The translations under genes and the position numbers were made by a program. Below, in pieces: positions 11,371-21,345 of a DNA stretch of 64,000 nt. Origin of the DNA: Catonia carolina (lineage: Eukaryota > Arthropoda > Insecta > Hemiptera > Achilidae); contig JAQMRL010000004.1 of NCBI GenBank assembly GCA_035578175.1, positions 41,993,401 to 42,057,400 of the forward strand, read 5' to 3'. Under the pieces are notes generated by a model. The model was not told the DNA's origin, made no database searches, and saw only the letters and a list, made by a program, of their open reading frames with translations. Every line of letters starts with the position of its first letter. Within the stretch, counting starts at the first letter, position 1.

Positions 11371-12428
11371 GGTAAAATAATTTAGTACATGATTGTTGAG
11401 CTAAAAATACGAAAAAAATTTCATATAAACATATGTCCACAAAAGCTTCATTATCGAGTTAGAGCTAGCGAAAAATTACGCCGCGATTTTAGTTCTCCTT
11501 GTGAAAAGTAGTGATGCCGAATTTTTGGGGGCTACTTTTTGCGACAAATATGGTGAATTTATATCGAAAATTACCTATAAATCGAATAAAACCAGTCTGA
11601 AAACTGTATTGTTAGCAGTTTTTGAGAAAAAGGACAAAATATTAGTAGACAAACACAGTCTTCTTCGTCTGATGCCCAATAAATTTGTTAAATGACCGAT
11701 AAACAAATTATTTTTTTTCCAGTGAAAATTGTAGAGACTTTAATTATGTAAGCAATGTAAACTGAATGTTAATAAAAGTGCATTTTGATTAACGGAGATC
11801 ATTTTGAACATCATCTTTAGCTCTTTATCTTTACCTCTTGGTATGATTTTAATGTCATTTAGATGTATTAATTTCATATAAAAATAAAACTTTTCGTACA
11901 TAAAATATTATCTTTATTTTTTAATGAGTTATTCATTCCCTTCTCATAAAGTGGCAAAATATTGCTGTGTAGTGTATTACATAAGAGTCCATTTTATTTA
12001 CATTTAGTTTAAATTGTTTACAAAATTGCTTTCTGAATTAAATTCTTTACAATTTTTATTGGGAAAAATAATTTGTTCCCTGGTCATGTAAGGAAGTTGT
12101 TAGGAATCAAACGTTGAAGACTGGGTTTTTCTAAGATTTTTACATATTTCGTCCTTTTTCTCAAAAACTGCTAACATTACAGCTTCCAGACTGGTTTTTT
12201 TTTCGATTTTTTAGGTAATTTCCTATATAAATTTTCCATATTTGTCGCATAAAGTAGCCCCCCAAAAATTTGGTATCATCATTGCATCTCACAAGGGGAA
12301 CTGAAATCGGGGCGAATTTTTTCGATAGCTGTAACTCGATAATGAAGCGTTTGCAGTCATATGTTTATGTGAACTTTCTTTCTTATTTTTAGCTCTACAA
12401 TCATGTTTATTAACTTGATATTTTATGA
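11371..12428. mobile_element. Fold-back element with ~400 bp inverted arms
   Basis: The left arm (about 11371-11770) and the reverse complement of the right arm (about 12000-12428) share long blocks. Examples are cttcattatcgagtta, cgacaaatatgg, accagtctg and gttagcagtttttgagaaaa. The arms are roughly 80 percent alike by eye and the central unique part is about 230 bp. A 64-codon frame at 11501-11695 lies within the left arm, but its counterpart in the right arm is broken. No transposase is visible. Confidence 0.8.
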
Positions 12429-13487
12429 GGATTTTATGAGTTTGTGCGAGATTGTGCTCAAACTATTAACTGACTTTTAAAACATAACCAGTTTTTTTAA
12501 AATGTAGTTTCTATATCCGGATTAATATAAATTAAATGAATAATCTAAATTATAAAAATTTTAGAATTAAAGTTACTTGAAAAAGTAGTGTTGCTGTAAT
12601 TTTGTAATATGAGGTTACGGTTGAGTTGAGGTAAACTTATTGTAATTTCAATTAAGAACTGACGGGACGTTGGCACGGGGCTATGTTACACCCTATATTG
12701 TAGGTGTGTTTGGCTATATCGAAGCACTACGTAACATTTAGAGTTTATTTAGCAAGTTTTATGTACGTGTTGTACTAATAATAAAGAGCGACAATATGGA
12801 ACCCTGTTGATAAGAGGTTACTTCTTATCCCCTTTTTCTCCATTCCTGTACTTCATTTAACTTCCCCGTTCCCACTTCAACCACGAAAATGTCTCCGCCC
12901 TTTTCTGTTTCACTTAAAAACCTCTCTTCTCATCACAACATTCACTTTTATTTTGCTACCACAATCTACCCTTGTTTAGACGTTTTATTTAACTCACAGT
13001 TTGTCAGCTTTAATCCTTGCATTATTATTATTATTCTTTAATTTAAACTGGCGGTCGTATTTTCATTTTTTGTGTTAAAAGGAATTTCATTTAGATATGG
13101 CAATTATAAAATTTATTATTCAAAACAAAATAATTATAAAAATTTCTCAATATATCACAAATTTTACCATTGATTTCTTTTTAAATTAATGATTTAAAAA
13201 AAGTGTGTAGAACTTAACCAAAACATGTGTAGCCCTAATAAGACTTGATTTGACAAGTATCATTAGTGAACTCGTTCAAAATTTATCAGTAAGTCTCCAA
13301 ATTAATAAATTTAGTAGATATTTTTTACTTCAACCCCATCTCTTCAACCTGACTCTCCAACTCGGTGTAATATTTTAGTGTTCTCTATGTTAATAATCAT
13401 TCCCTACTTTTCACTCGCTTCAAACAACTTTTGAGACATAATATATTCTACATCCGCAATCTTATGAAATCTCTTTTGTTTTACCTA
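12429..13487. other. AT-rich spacer with pyrimidine-rich tract
   Basis: No gene is recognised. 12825-12975 is strongly pyrimidine-biased on the plus strand. Confidence 0.4.
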
Positions 13488-13990
13488 TTTTGAAGAGAAA
13501 AATTCAGGAAACTTCTAATTGGCGCTAAATAAGCGTTTTAGATAAAAAAGCGATTTTAAAAAGTATTTACCACGAGAACACAACCTCCAAGTATTTCAGT
13601 AGACATGACGGTTAACTTATCTTTGGAGCACAAAACATTTGGTAAACGATGCTATTTTTAGAACAAAATCTTAGCAGCCGTGTTTTAGAAAATTACAAAA
13701 AAGCGAAAAATTTTACGAATAAACTACTCCTTTCGGTTGACCGATTTTGATAAAAACGTTCACGTTTCGTGTAGGTTCCCCTAGAGGTATCGAACTTAAG
13801 TTCTAAGTTTCAATTTTTACGATATTCCATTCTTGAGATATTTTGTGCACCCACAAACCAATCGCTAAAAATATGTTTTTGGTTTAGGGAGCCTAAAAAC
13901 ATGTATTTCCGGTAAAAATTTGATCAACATGAAAACAATTACTTTCCTTCTTTATATGTATTCATATAGGTAAGTCAAGAGAAATTATAA
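13488..13990 (+). mobile_element. TIR-A, right half, old copy
   Basis: The copy runs from cttctaattggcgctaaat to the degraded terminus ataggtaagtcaagagaaat. It lacks the (CA)n expansion, keeping only cacccacaaacc, and is diverged throughout. It is one of the older members. Confidence 0.7.
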
Positions 13991-15056
13991 ATTAAAACAA
14001 CAATCTTTGTTGAGAGCATGTAAAAAGGTTCGAATGTACAGTGTAAAGGTGAAATTTACAGGTGCAAATGGAACACGTTTTTCATTTTGGTTGATAAATA
14101 CATTTCTAAGAAAATTTTATTTATGTTGACTTACATTTTATAGGAATTTTGGGTACCCTTAAAGTACAAAAAGTTGCAAACAAAAGATCCAGTTACTGAT
14201 AGAAATTTATCTTTTGTAACAATAGCTATTCACATTAAATTTAAATTGAAAAAACACTTGTTTAAATAATTTAATTTATTACTGTTGATTTAATTAGATA
14301 AAATCACTGACTATTTATTCGTTTTAGTACCTACTGTGAAGATCAATGAAGACTAAAACTACGGGGTTAAGAGTACAGAATACTCTGGAAACAGAGAACG
14401 AGTAAAGAAATTTAATTTTCTAAATTAAATAGATTTTGTTTCAACAAAGACTAATTTTAATTGATATTGTTAACAATCTAAATGCAAAAGTTTTATCTAG
14501 TAATAAAATTAATCGAACAAATATGTTTAAATTAATCAATCTCACAAAAGGACGTCTCTTTTGTATACTGGCTAAATCAGATCGAACAAACGTTTGGTAC
14601 TCATTTTCACTAATTTAACAAAACGTGTTCATTAAATAAATTTTCCACGTTTCAATTATGTTAGTATAAAACGTTATATTTCGCTGTATGTATACTAAAG
14701 ATTTTAATCGAGTCAGCTTACTTTTGACAGCCGAATATTTGAATATCTTTTCTACCGTGTCACAACTGTGATAATTCTTAATTAACTACTGCTCTGAAAG
14801 TAACCGAGATAAATACAATATGAATGAGTGAAACAGAAATATATAAATAAAGGGAGAGAGAGTTTTAGAGGGGTTGGTGTGAGGAGATTTTTGTCCTCTC
14901 ATTATTTTCCACTCCTTTCATTCATTCTCCGAATTGCGTTGTTCATTTATTTACTATTAGTATTGTTGTTTATCGCAATATCTCTATATCCGTGAGTTCT
15001 GCGTAAAATTTTCTTTACTGTTATAATGATTTCCAAGCATACGAATTCATATTTTT
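13991..15056. other. AT-rich spacer
   Basis: No supported gene. The 60-codon frame at 14436-14618 has no recognisable motif. Confidence 0.4.
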
Positions 15057-15990
15057 ATTTTCTCTTGCCTATATAAATATATAGGAAGGAAAGTATTGCT
15101 TTCATGTCGATTTTTCGAAATAGATTTTTCACCGGATCACACGTTTTCAGACCCCCTGAACCCAAAAAACATGTTTTAAGCGATTCGTGTGTGTTTGTGT
15201 GTGTGTGTGTGTGTGATCAGAATATTTCAAAAATGGAACATCGTACGAACTTGAAACTTAAATTTGACACCACTACCGGACCCGACACGAACATTTTCAT
15301 CAAAATCGGTCAACCGGAAGTAGTAGTTTATTCGTGTAATTTTTCACTTTTTTGCGATTTTCTCAAAACGGGTCCTACAATTTTTTTTTTTAAATCGCCT
15401 GGTTTACTAAATTTTTTATACTTTACATGATAGGGTAGGCGTTTTGTCTGCTGAAATTCTTGGAGAGGCTGTTTTCACGTAAAGCAATTGTTTTTGTTTT
15501 TTAAGATTGCGGCTTTAATATGCATTTTAACGCAAAAATGTAGATAATAAAAGATGTAGAGAAAATAAAATCCTACAACTTGTTATTTGAACATTATTTT
15601 GTATGCTTAGTTTAGCGGTAATTAGCGATTTTCTGTTTTTTTCTCACGAAAACGTGTGAAAAATTGATTTTATTAAGATTTCGGCCTTAGTATACATTTT
15701 TGACAAGTGTATACGTATAACCAAATTTTTAGGAAATTAAAAAATTTACAACTTTTTATTTAGAACATTTTTCTCTACAGAGCCAAGTTTAGCGTGAAAG
15801 AGTGATTTTCCGTATTTTTAAGCCAAACTGAAGTTGATTTTCATTTTGCGTCCTTCACTCATGATTAAAATTAGGTTATGTTTATTGAGATTAGTTTTTT
15901 ATTTATTTCTAAAGTTTTATTACTAATGTTAGGTTATATTGTTAATTATTTGCTTTGGCAAGAGAAAGTTTGTGTGTCTTCACACCAAAT
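15057..15990 (-). mobile_element. TIR-A, nearly full length
   Basis: The copy carries tttctcttgcc at 15059-15069 and ggcaagagaaagt near 15957-15969. The (GT)n tract is at 15187-15214. On the plus strand a 108-codon frame (15104-15430) reads through the GT tract as alternating V and C, then EHRTNLKLKFDTTTGPDTNI and IGQPEVVVYSC. The same peptide pieces appear in other copies, but this may only reflect recent shared ancestry. Confidence 0.85.
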
Positions 15991-16262
15991 TTTTCCATCT
16001 AAAATAAATATCTGGAGTGAAACACTCACCACGACTTCTCTTGTTGTTTAGCCAAAAAGCTGGTTTGATCCTCTAGAGGCTTTACTAAATTAAACAAACT
16101 GAGTTTACTTTGCCTTCCTCACTGAGTGGAAAAGTATGCTTATCAGCATGCAATGCACTCTGAAAACCATCTACTTTCCACCCTGCAAATGACACCTGCA
16201 CGTCATTCACCACAGGGTCTGGCTGTGTAATGAAATTCATTACTCTCAGATGAGATAACTCT

Positions 16263-16549
16263 AATACAAAGTGCAGAAATGAAGTTTTTAAGGGCGACGG
16301 CAGGCTATAACAGACTGGACATGAAACGTAATGAAAGTATTAGAGCAGAATTACAGGTCCAACCACTATTAGACGGCATTGCGCGCTACAATTCCAGGTG
16401 GTGTGAACATGTGAATAGAATGCGAGAGGAAAGACTACCAGTCCAAATATTAAGTTATGCCCCACGGGGTAGACGTGATAGAGGAAGACCGCTACGAAGA
16501 TGGGTGCCGGAACAGGCTTTAGGCCTATCCGTGTTTGGGTGATGATGAT
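16263..16549 (+). mobile_element. 5'-truncated LINE tail with (GAT)n end
   Basis: The 287 bp insert is bounded by the direct repeat GATGAGATAACTCT at 16249-16262 and 16550-16563. It ends in GAT repeats, as expected for target-primed insertion of a 5'-truncated non-LTR element. It is the youngest layer of this three-layer nest. Confidence 0.88.
16279..16542 (+). pseudogene. LINE ORF2 C-terminus fragment
   Basis: The 87-codon frame contains MKFLRATAGYNRLDMKRNES, then YNSRWCEHVNRMREERLP and GRRDRGRPLRRW. This is the familiar C-terminal tail of LINE reverse-transcriptase proteins, with the 'GRRxxGRPxxRW' ending. The endonuclease and the reverse transcriptase core are absent because of 5' truncation. 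It shares its layout with the fragment at 33940-34610 and probably belongs to the same family. It has no independent function. Confidence 0.85.
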
Positions 16550-16864
16550 GATGAGATAACTCTTGACTAGTGTCTTCTACACGTTTACACCTCTGCTGTT
16601 TTTAAATGCTTCAGTCATATAATTGGCTGACCATACGATAAGAAACACAACTTTTTGTAGCCGTGGACTTTCTCTTACGTATGTAAATGGAAACCATAAC
16701 CTAATTTTAATTAAAAGTGAATGACGCTAAATGAAAATCAACATCTGTTTACTATACGGGAAATCATTAAATGACACTAAACTTCTTCTGTAGAAGAAAA
16801 AGGTTGAAATTTAAGTTGTAGATGTTTTTATTTCCTGCAGCTTTAATTATATACCTAATTTATA

Positions 16865-17544
16865 ATGTCCTGGACAAAATTAACGCATGATGTAAGATTT
16901 TGGGCTAAGTTAAAAAAATATAATTTTCTTCAATGTGCCAGATTCACTTCTGTTACTGTTATTCTTTGTTTCATAATATTAGGCAATATTTACTATTTTT
17001 TTACGAAAAATTATAGTTGTTAATTTTTATTTACGGTAATTTAATGAAAAAATGAGATAAATTAGCATTAAAAACAAAGTTTTATTCAACAGAAAAGGAA
17101 GGGTATTTACAGTATTGAATAAAAGTTTCCCATATTTAGTTCATACTTAATGGAGAAAATTAAAAGTAAATGATTATTTTGTGATTTTTAATGAATTAGT
17201 AATTCGGTAACAAATACAGCCGTAATTGCCGCATTACATTATATTGGTAACATAACCGCAAATTTACGTAATTACAGCTAGCATCCGTCTGTATTCCTTG
17301 AATCAAGTTTTGTATTTCTTCCTAGTCGATTTTCTCCCATTCTTCGTTTGCCACAAGACACAGCTGTTGAAGATTCACTGCATTACGTTGACGAACTCTT
17401 TTTTAAGCATAACCAAAACGTGCTCAATAGGATTTAAGTCTTAGCTGGCCCGATCATACAGTTAATACCTACTTCATCAGGATACTGTGGAACCATTTAA
17501 ACATTTTTAAAGTGATGCGTTAATTTTTTCACGACCGTGTAACT
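16865..17544 (-). mobile_element. Tc1-like transposon remnant
   Basis: Degenerate inverted ends share AAAATTAACGCAT (left near 16876, right near 17518 on the minus strand), with TATA-like sequence outside. The interior carries a decayed Tc1 transposase C-terminus on the minus strand. It is about 680 bp against 1.3-1.6 kb for an intact family member, so it is internally deleted. Confidence 0.65.
17196..17520 (-). pseudogene. Tc1-type transposase C-terminus, decayed
   Basis: Read on the minus strand, a frameshift after GPAK is followed by DLNPIEHVLVMLKKRVRQRN. Then come NLQQLCLVANEEWEKID, an in-frame stop, and EEIQNLIQGIQ. This matches the Tc1 ending, whose usual form is SPDLNPIEHVW, then EEW, then I. 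The glutamate of DLNPIEH would be the third catalytic residue of the DD34E triad. The first two acidic residues are gone, so it is inactive. It is too broken to give a long open frame. Confidence 0.7.
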
Positions 17545-17559
17545 ATATAATTTAGGAAG

Positions 17560-17698
17560 AGGTGTTTTTACACTTCTTCTGTTCTTGCTTCAGTCATGTA
17601 ATTGGCTGACCCTGTGATAAAAAACAACTATTTTTGTACCCATGGAATTAGCTATTGAGTACAAATAACTAAACACTCCACCTGACTATTATGGGCTA
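17560..17698 (-). mobile_element. SINE-B, 5' half only
   Basis: The copy runs from cacttcttctgttcttgc through taattggctgacc to cacctgactattatgggct, which is the family's 5' end in reverse. The 3' half is missing. Confidence 0.7.
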
Positions 17699-18218
17699 AA
17701 GGAAGTGTCTATTTATTTATTTATATTTATTTTACCCAGGTCCCTAACGAACCTAAATTTAGTTGTTACAATATTTTATTGTTGCGGCTATTCGTACCTT
17801 ACAACGATACACTGAGATGAATATGGACGTGTTCATCCATATTGAAATTTATACACTTTCTTAAGGGGGGGGGGGGTCAACCCTTTTCTAGGCAAATATT
17901 TACAAAAAATCAGAATTTTTTTTCCGAATTTTATACTCTGAGATACGCTGATTTCATACATGTTTTTAAATATATCAAGTAGAAAGTAATGAAAATGTAG
18001 TTTTTATTAACGTATGTCATAAAAAAGTAAATTGTTTGATGGAAAAATTATAATTTTTTATATTCAAATAACTCCGTTTAGAAATGAGATAAATGGCTGA
18101 TTCTTTTTGCGTTCAGAAGTTTGAAATGCGCGCTTTTATTCAATTAGTTATTATAATGTCATGGTAGCACTGCATAAACAGAAGAGAAGAGAATCAGCTG
18201 GAGTTGCGTTTGTTGATT

Positions 18219-18229
18219 TCGTTGAGATT
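18219..18229. repeat. Jockey target site duplication, 3' side
   Basis: TCGTTGAGATT here is identical to 22891-22901. It directly abuts the poly-T (poly-A on the element strand) at 18227-18236. Confidence 0.9.
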
Positions 18230-18652
18230 TTTTTTTCATATAACTTTTTATTTAATGCATAATCTGTTATAAATAACAATAAATGCAACTTATCAATTAG
18301 ACACAACTCATGAAAAAATTACAACCCACTGGTGTAATTAACAAATTATAACATGAAAACATTTCATACTGTTCTTAATTAATATTTACAGTCAAAATTT
18401 TATAGTGATTTTTAAATAAATAAACAAAAAAAAATAAATATAAAATAAAATATAACCAAAACTTTCTTTAAAACGAAAAACAAATAAGAAGTAATAAATA
18501 ATAAGCACATGATTCCGAATATAAATGTACACCTAACTTTTCCGAAAATAATTCGAAACGTTCATTCAGTAATTTACAACATTCACACTCAAACACGACA
18601 GTCATCTACAAAACACTAACATTATATTATTTACAACTTTAAAATCACACTA

Positions 18653-19426
18653 TCAGAATCGCCCTGGGAGATCCAGTACTGTAGCACGTTTTAGCCTATT
18701 GACATCATTACTGTTGTCTAAGAGATTCAGTGCTAAGTGATTTACCTGGTTGTTTAGACGTTCGATGTATTTACAACTGAAACTTCGTATTTCTTCTCGT
18801 ACCGTCTGCACATCCATATCACGATGTATATCGGCATTGGTAATATACCACGGTGCATTCAGTATGGTCCGTAGAATTTTTGATTGAAACCTTTGCAGAA
18901 TTTCGATGTTTGAAGTTGATGCTGTCCCCCATAACTGAATTCCGTAGGTCCAAATCGGCTTCAGCATGGATTTGTACAAAAGTAGTTTGTTGTCGATCGA
19001 AAGCTGAGAACGCCTACCAACGAGCCAATACATCTTCCTAAATGTTAAATCCAGCTGTTTCCTTTTCATCTGAATGTGTTTGCGCCAAGTCAGACCTCTA
19101 TCTAAGTACATTCCTAAATACTTTACATCTTTTGCCTGTGGAATATTCTTGCCATTCAGTTGAACAGGAGGACAAGTTGCCCTTCTGGTAGTAAACGTTA
19201 CATGCGTAGATTTGCCCTCGTTCACCTTGATCTTCCACTTTGTCAGCCAGACTTCCAGCTTACTTAGATACATCTGCACTCTGCGTGACGCAATAGTTGG
19301 GTCTGCATCACATGACATTATTGCTGTATCGTCACCAAAGGTGGCAATGGTTACATTTTCAAGAACAGGCAAATCAGCTGTGAACAGAACATAAAATTGG
19401 TCCCAGAACGCTTCCTTGCGGAACAC
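18653..19426 (-). CDS. Jockey ORF2 segment 3: catalytic FGDD, thumb and C-terminus
   Basis: The 257-codon frame overlaps segment 2. Its first ten or so residues are out-of-frame and the real continuation begins at FYVLFTADLP. The metal-binding box reads TFGDDTAIM (residues 29-37), with glycine where most relatives have alanine (FADD/YADD). Then come KWKIKVNEGKSTHVTFT, VKYLGMYLDRGLTW (thumb) and LLYKSMLKPIWTYGIQLWG. The C-terminus RLKRATVLDLPGRF is typical of the Jockey clade and marks a natural stop. The 3' untranslated part runs from 18652 to about 18237. Confidence 0.9.
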   Translation of the reverse strand: MFRKEAFWDQFYVLFTADLPVLENVTIATFGDDTAIMSCDADPTIASRRVQMYLSKLEVWLTKWKIKVNEGKSTHVTFTTRRATCPPVQLNGKNIPQAKDVKYLGMYLDRGLTWRKHIQMKRKQLDLTFRKMYWLVGRRSQLSIDNKLLLYKSMLKPIWTYGIQLWGTASTSNIEILQRFQSKILRTILNAPWYITNADIHRDMDVQTVREEIRSFSCKYIERLNNQVNHLALNLLDNSNDVNRLKRATVLDLPGRF

Positions 19427-20468
19427 CAGCCTTGATCTCTTTCAAACCCGTTAAGTAATTTCCAACCCGGACTTGAAATAACCTTTTGTCAAGATACGAA
19501 ACCAGAACACTGTACAGATTCTCCGGAAACACAGCTTTTAATTTATGGAGTAGACCAGGATGCCAGACTCTATCAAACGCTTGAACGACGTCTAACAGCA
19601 CAGCCGAACAGTACTTCTTTTCCTCTAAACATTCACGGATTACGCCTGTCAATCGATGCACCTGCTCTATTGTAATATGCTGCTGCCGAAATCCAAACTG
19701 ATGATCCGGAATAAGATGACGATCTTCTATAGCTAGTTTCAACCGCTTTAGACATATTCTTTCAAAAACCTTTGACATCACCGGGAGTAGACTAATAGGA
19801 CGATACGAGGAGACCTCATTTTCCGATTTACCTGGCTTCAATATCATAATAATCTTTGCTACTTTCCACTGGCTAGGAAAATATCCTAAGCGGAACACAG
19901 CATTAATTATCATAGTAAGCATTACCAGGGCTTTTCTCGGTAATTCCTGCAACATCCTCCCTGTAATGAGATCGTACCCTGGAGCTTTCTGAGGATGCAA
20001 TTCAGAAATCGCACGCTTAATATCACGAACTGAAACCCGTTCCAAACGGTGCTGTCGCTGCTGCAGATCCATTACTACCGACCTTAAAATTTCTGCTTCC
20101 TGTGCCGGGTCACATTGTACATCATGGGGCTGAAAACGCTGCTCCAAATGGTCTGCAAATAGAAGCGCCTTGTCACCATCACTTCTAGCCCAGTCATTGT
20201 TCTCCATCTTTAACGGTGGAATAGGCCGGCAAGGCTGTTTAAATCTTTTAGTCGCCTTCCACAGGGAGTAATCTGTATCAGCCGTGGGACTTAGATTCTG
20301 AATATAATCATTAAACGTTTCTTCTTTTACATTCAGGATCATCTCCTTTAGTTCACGTGCAGCTCTGTTGAAGTTGGTTCTATCCTGTGGGTGACGAGAA
20401 TACTGCCATAAACGTCTTAATCGGCGTTTCTCAACAATCATTTCCTTAATCGCTGTAGGATAATCCAA
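19374..20468 (-). CDS. Jockey ORF2 segment 2: reverse transcriptase fingers and palm
   Basis: The 364-codon frame is the lower part of a longer open stretch that reaches back to the lesion at about 20766; the apparent start is a TTG and not biological. Conserved blocks are KAPGYDLI (161-168), FPSQWKVAKIIMILKPGK (197-214), SYRPISLLP (221-229), HQFGFRQQH (256-264), LLDVVQAFDRVWH (291-303, holding the first catalytic aspartate) and AGVPQGSVLGP (347-357). The last seven residues follow the two-base loss and are out of frame. The FGFRQQHITIEQ block departs slightly from the usual FGFRxxHST form. Confidence 0.9.
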   Translation of the reverse strand: MDYPTAIKEMIVEKRRLRRLWQYSRHPQDRTNFNRAARELKEMILNVKEETFNDYIQNLSPTADTDYSLWKATKRFKQPCRPIPPLKMENNDWARSDGDKALLFADHLEQRFQPHDVQCDPAQEAEILRSVVMDLQQRQHRLERVSVRDIKRAISELHPQKAPGYDLITGRMLQELPRKALVMLTMIINAVFRLGYFPSQWKVAKIIMILKPGKSENEVSSYRPISLLPVMSKVFERICLKRLKLAIEDRHLIPDHQFGFRQQHITIEQVHRLTGVIRECLEEKKYCSAVLLDVVQAFDRVWHPGLLHKLKAVFPENLYSVLVSYLDKRLFQVRVGNYLTGLKEIKAGVPQGSVLGPILCSVHS

Positions 20469-20736
20469 GTACTTGGTCGTAGCTTTTTCGTCAGGTGTTG
20501 ACTGCCAAGAAGCGGTCTGGATGGCCTCATTAAGGATTTCTACAGAATTTTCAATATCATCTGACGTTTGTAGAGGAATATTAAGTTGGATGCCTGATTG
20601 TAATAAGTTACAAAAATTACACCAGTCAGTTCTCCTACTACAAAATTTAAAAGGTTTTTCAGAACATAGTACTGTTGTGCTGACCGTGACTAATATAGGC
20701 GTATGATCTGAAGACAGATCCTGACTGGACCGTACC

Positions 20737-21345
20737 TCAAGGTAATTGTGAGAAATACCTTTTGTAACTAACTACAAAGTCCAATAAATCTGGTAACTTA
20801 CGTCTATCAGTCGGCCAATATGTAGGCTTACCAGAGGATAAAGTGTTAAGGTTATTAAATTGAATTGTTTTGTACAATTCCCTACCTCTTGGATTGATAA
20901 GTCTCGAGCCCCAAAACGTATGCTTAGAATTATAATCTCCTCCAGCTAAAAATCGTGCACCCAATGTGTTGAAAAATTCTTGAAATTGATCTTTGCTAAT
21001 GTTATGCCGAGGCGGGGAGTAAACAGATGTTAAAGTTAAATCTCCAGCCCAGTCTGTAATACAAACGCTTGTAGCCTGAATATGATCTGTTCTATATTTA
21101 GGAAGCTCAAAGTGTTTAATCGAACTTCGTATAATTACAGCCGTTCCTGCATGCGCCCTATTATCGGGATGAGTGGTGACATATATGTTGTAATTTAAAA
21201 GTCGCATATAGTGCCGTTCAGTAAAATGGGTTTCTGATACAAGCAACACATCTATTTTATTTTCATTTAAAAATACTTCTATTTCATGACGGCGTTGTAT
21301 CAAACCATTCGCATTCCACACCGCTATAGTATAAAAATATTTCAT
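20737..21345 (-). CDS. Jockey ORF2 segment 1: APE-type endonuclease domain
   Basis: This frame of 202 codons ends early because of the 4-base duplication. Visible endonuclease landmarks are WNANGL (residues 10-15), VSETHF (36-41, with the metal-binding glutamate E38), GGDYNSKHTFWGS (135-147) and PDLLDFVV (185-192). The last motif, SDHTPI with the catalytic histidine, follows only after the lesion at 20766-20773. Residues after about 192 are out-of-frame readthrough. The most usual form of the third motif is GDFNAKH; here it is GDYNSKH. Confidence 0.9.
   Translation of the reverse strand: MKYFYTIAVWNANGLIQRRHEIEVFLNENKIDVLLVSETHFTERHYMRLLNYNIYVTTHPDNRAHAGTAVIIRSSIKHFELPKYRTDHIQATSVCITDWAGDLTLTSVYSPPRHNISKDQFQEFFNTLGARFLAGGDYNSKHTFWGSRLINPRGRELYKTIQFNNLNTLSSGKPTYWPTDRRKLPDLLDFVVSYKRYFSQLP

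Larger units (their letters stand above)
16044..16665 (-). mobile_element. SINE-B, itself split by a LINE fragment
   Basis: The 3' part (hairpin tail first on the plus strand) lies at 16044-16262 and the 5' part at 16550-16665. The copy lies in TIR-A with an 11-12 bp flanking duplication and hosts the LINE insert at 16263-16549. Confidence 0.85.
16010..16856 (+). mobile_element. TIR-A left half, split by SINE-B
   Basis: The outer block and terminus (tctggagtgaaacactcacc, gacttctcttg) lie at 16010-16043. The family sequence resumes at 16666 with gactttctctta and runs on to about 16856. The repeated gactt(t)ctctt on both sides of the insertion looks like the SINE target duplication. Confidence 0.75.
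18653..21345 (-). pseudogene. Jockey ORF2 (endonuclease plus reverse transcriptase) with two frameshifts
   Basis: ORF2 would nick the target DNA and copy the element RNA there (target-primed reverse transcription). The order is an APE-type endonuclease, a linker, the reverse transcriptase and a C-terminal tail. The ATG at 21345 overlaps the ORF1 stop as ATGA, which suggests coupled reinitiation. Lesion 1 is a 4-base tandem AACT duplication at 20766-20773. It throws the endonuclease out of frame before its SSDHTPI block, which is intact in the next frame. Lesion 2 is a net loss of 2 bases near 19390-19394, just after the GVPQGSVLGP block and before the catalytic FGDD. The frame is open between lesions. 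The total is about 895 codons, normal for the clade. Confidence 0.93.
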
